Positions 63,655 to 64,000 of a stretch of DNA of 64,000 nucleotides are shown here, in pieces. Position 1 is the first letter of the stretch, and the number at the start of each line of letters is the position of its first letter. The stretch comes from Aricia agestis (Eukaryota; Arthropoda; Insecta; Lepidoptera; Lycaenidae). The notes under the pieces were generated by a model. The model did not search any database and was not told the origin of the DNA. It worked only from the letters and a program-made list of their open reading frames with translations. A program made the translations under genes and the position numbers. The stretch spans positions 17,484,001-17,548,000 of the forward strand of contig NC_056408.1 in assembly GCF_905147365.1 (NCBI RefSeq). Direction: 5' to 3'.

Positions 63655-64000
63655 TAATATTATAAAGTAAGAGTATAGACTTACACGTCTACTCGGGACC
63701 GTAGTTTCACAGGTTCGGATCGAACGTAGTGCGAAACCGTTCTTAGGAAGGAGGACCCGATCTAGCTATTTAGCCGCTCCGGGCAAAGATCATTTTCGCC
63801 GCCCTTTACATACAGAAAACCTTAATATATAAGTCATGGGTTGATTTTGTTGGGAGATAATTATAGGGGGAAATATTGAAGTAATACCATGAACTAAGGA
63901 AAATACTCAGTTCCGTTCAAAGGAATTTGAGCGATAAGTTCCTTTAAACTTCGACGCATACATTTTTTAGTTGATCGACTATAACTCAATTAGCCGTGAT
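63655..64000. other. No gene seen
   Basis: Upstream of the protease exons; the missing signal-peptide exon was not found here. GTTTCGCACTACG (inverse) near 63735 recalls 60831 and may be a diverged repeat. Confidence 0.4.

Overview
The window is a piece of a lepidopteran (butterfly or moth) nuclear genome. Reasons: AT-rich, intron-rich DNA with insect genes split into short exons at GT-AG junctions; a SINE that looks like Metulj, a butterfly SINE; many Helitron-like repeats with the lepidopteran ends TCTATACTAATATT... and ...GGGCAACAGCTAG; and a very high density of MITEs, nested transposons, a DIRS-like retrotransposon and truncated LINEs. There are no bacterial features and no CRISPR. The species cannot be named from the sequence.

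Four host genes can be reconstructed exon by exon with matching splice phases. (1) 4542-8579, minus: a complete phospholipid phosphatase of the PLPP4/5 type (PAP2 superfamily), six exons, about 275 residues. (2) 12410-16809, minus: an omega-class glutathione S-transferase (sepia/pyrimidodiazepine-synthase-like), five coding exons, in which the usual catalytic Cys of the CPYA-type motif is Asn. (3) 39552-40940, plus: a C2H2 zinc-finger protein with five fingers, possibly preceded by exons resembling a ZAD domain (38055-38198, 39363-39495). (4) 46540-60663, minus: a CLIP-domain serine protease, nine exons seen, with the signal-peptide exon probably beyond the right edge. It keeps His/Asp/Ser and a trypsin-like Asp189 but has lost both cysteines of the Cys42-Cys58 'histidine loop', and carries an extra half CLIP module.

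Between and inside these genes almost everything recognisable is mobile DNA. Left part: a non-autonomous hAT element with a Tc1/mariner element nested inside it (883-3242), MITEs, a tRNA-like SINE and a dispersed lepidopteran repeat. 17-24 kb: a DIRS-like retrotransposon with inverted terminal repeats, a 202-bp coding tandem repeat, a nonsense codon inside the YxDD motif and a LINE inserted in it. 24-37 kb: Helitrons, long fold-back palindromes, a 4.1-kb element with about 75-bp terminal inverted repeats whose right arm is split by an insertion, a 171-bp tandem repeat, and a 4.2-kb element (32493-36718) whose ends carry scattered AATGCCGTTA motifs. 41-46 kb and 61-63.7 kb: nested and tandem Helitron/SINE composites. 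The protease introns hold a hAT element with GAGGAAG arrays (50906-52402), a pogo-like element with GCGTCCA arrays and a truncated transposase-like ORF (55290-56797), a nearly perfect 190-bp palindrome built from smaller palindromes (58747-58936) and several other MITEs.

The four host genes show no sign of forming one pathway. The most interesting points are the unusual active-site or disulfide residues of the GST and protease, a tandemly triplicated splice donor in the protease gene, and three unrelated DNA transposons with the same architecture of short motif arrays near both ends. No wholly new defence or mobile system could be demonstrated; the 32493-36718 element is the best candidate for an undescribed transposon family.
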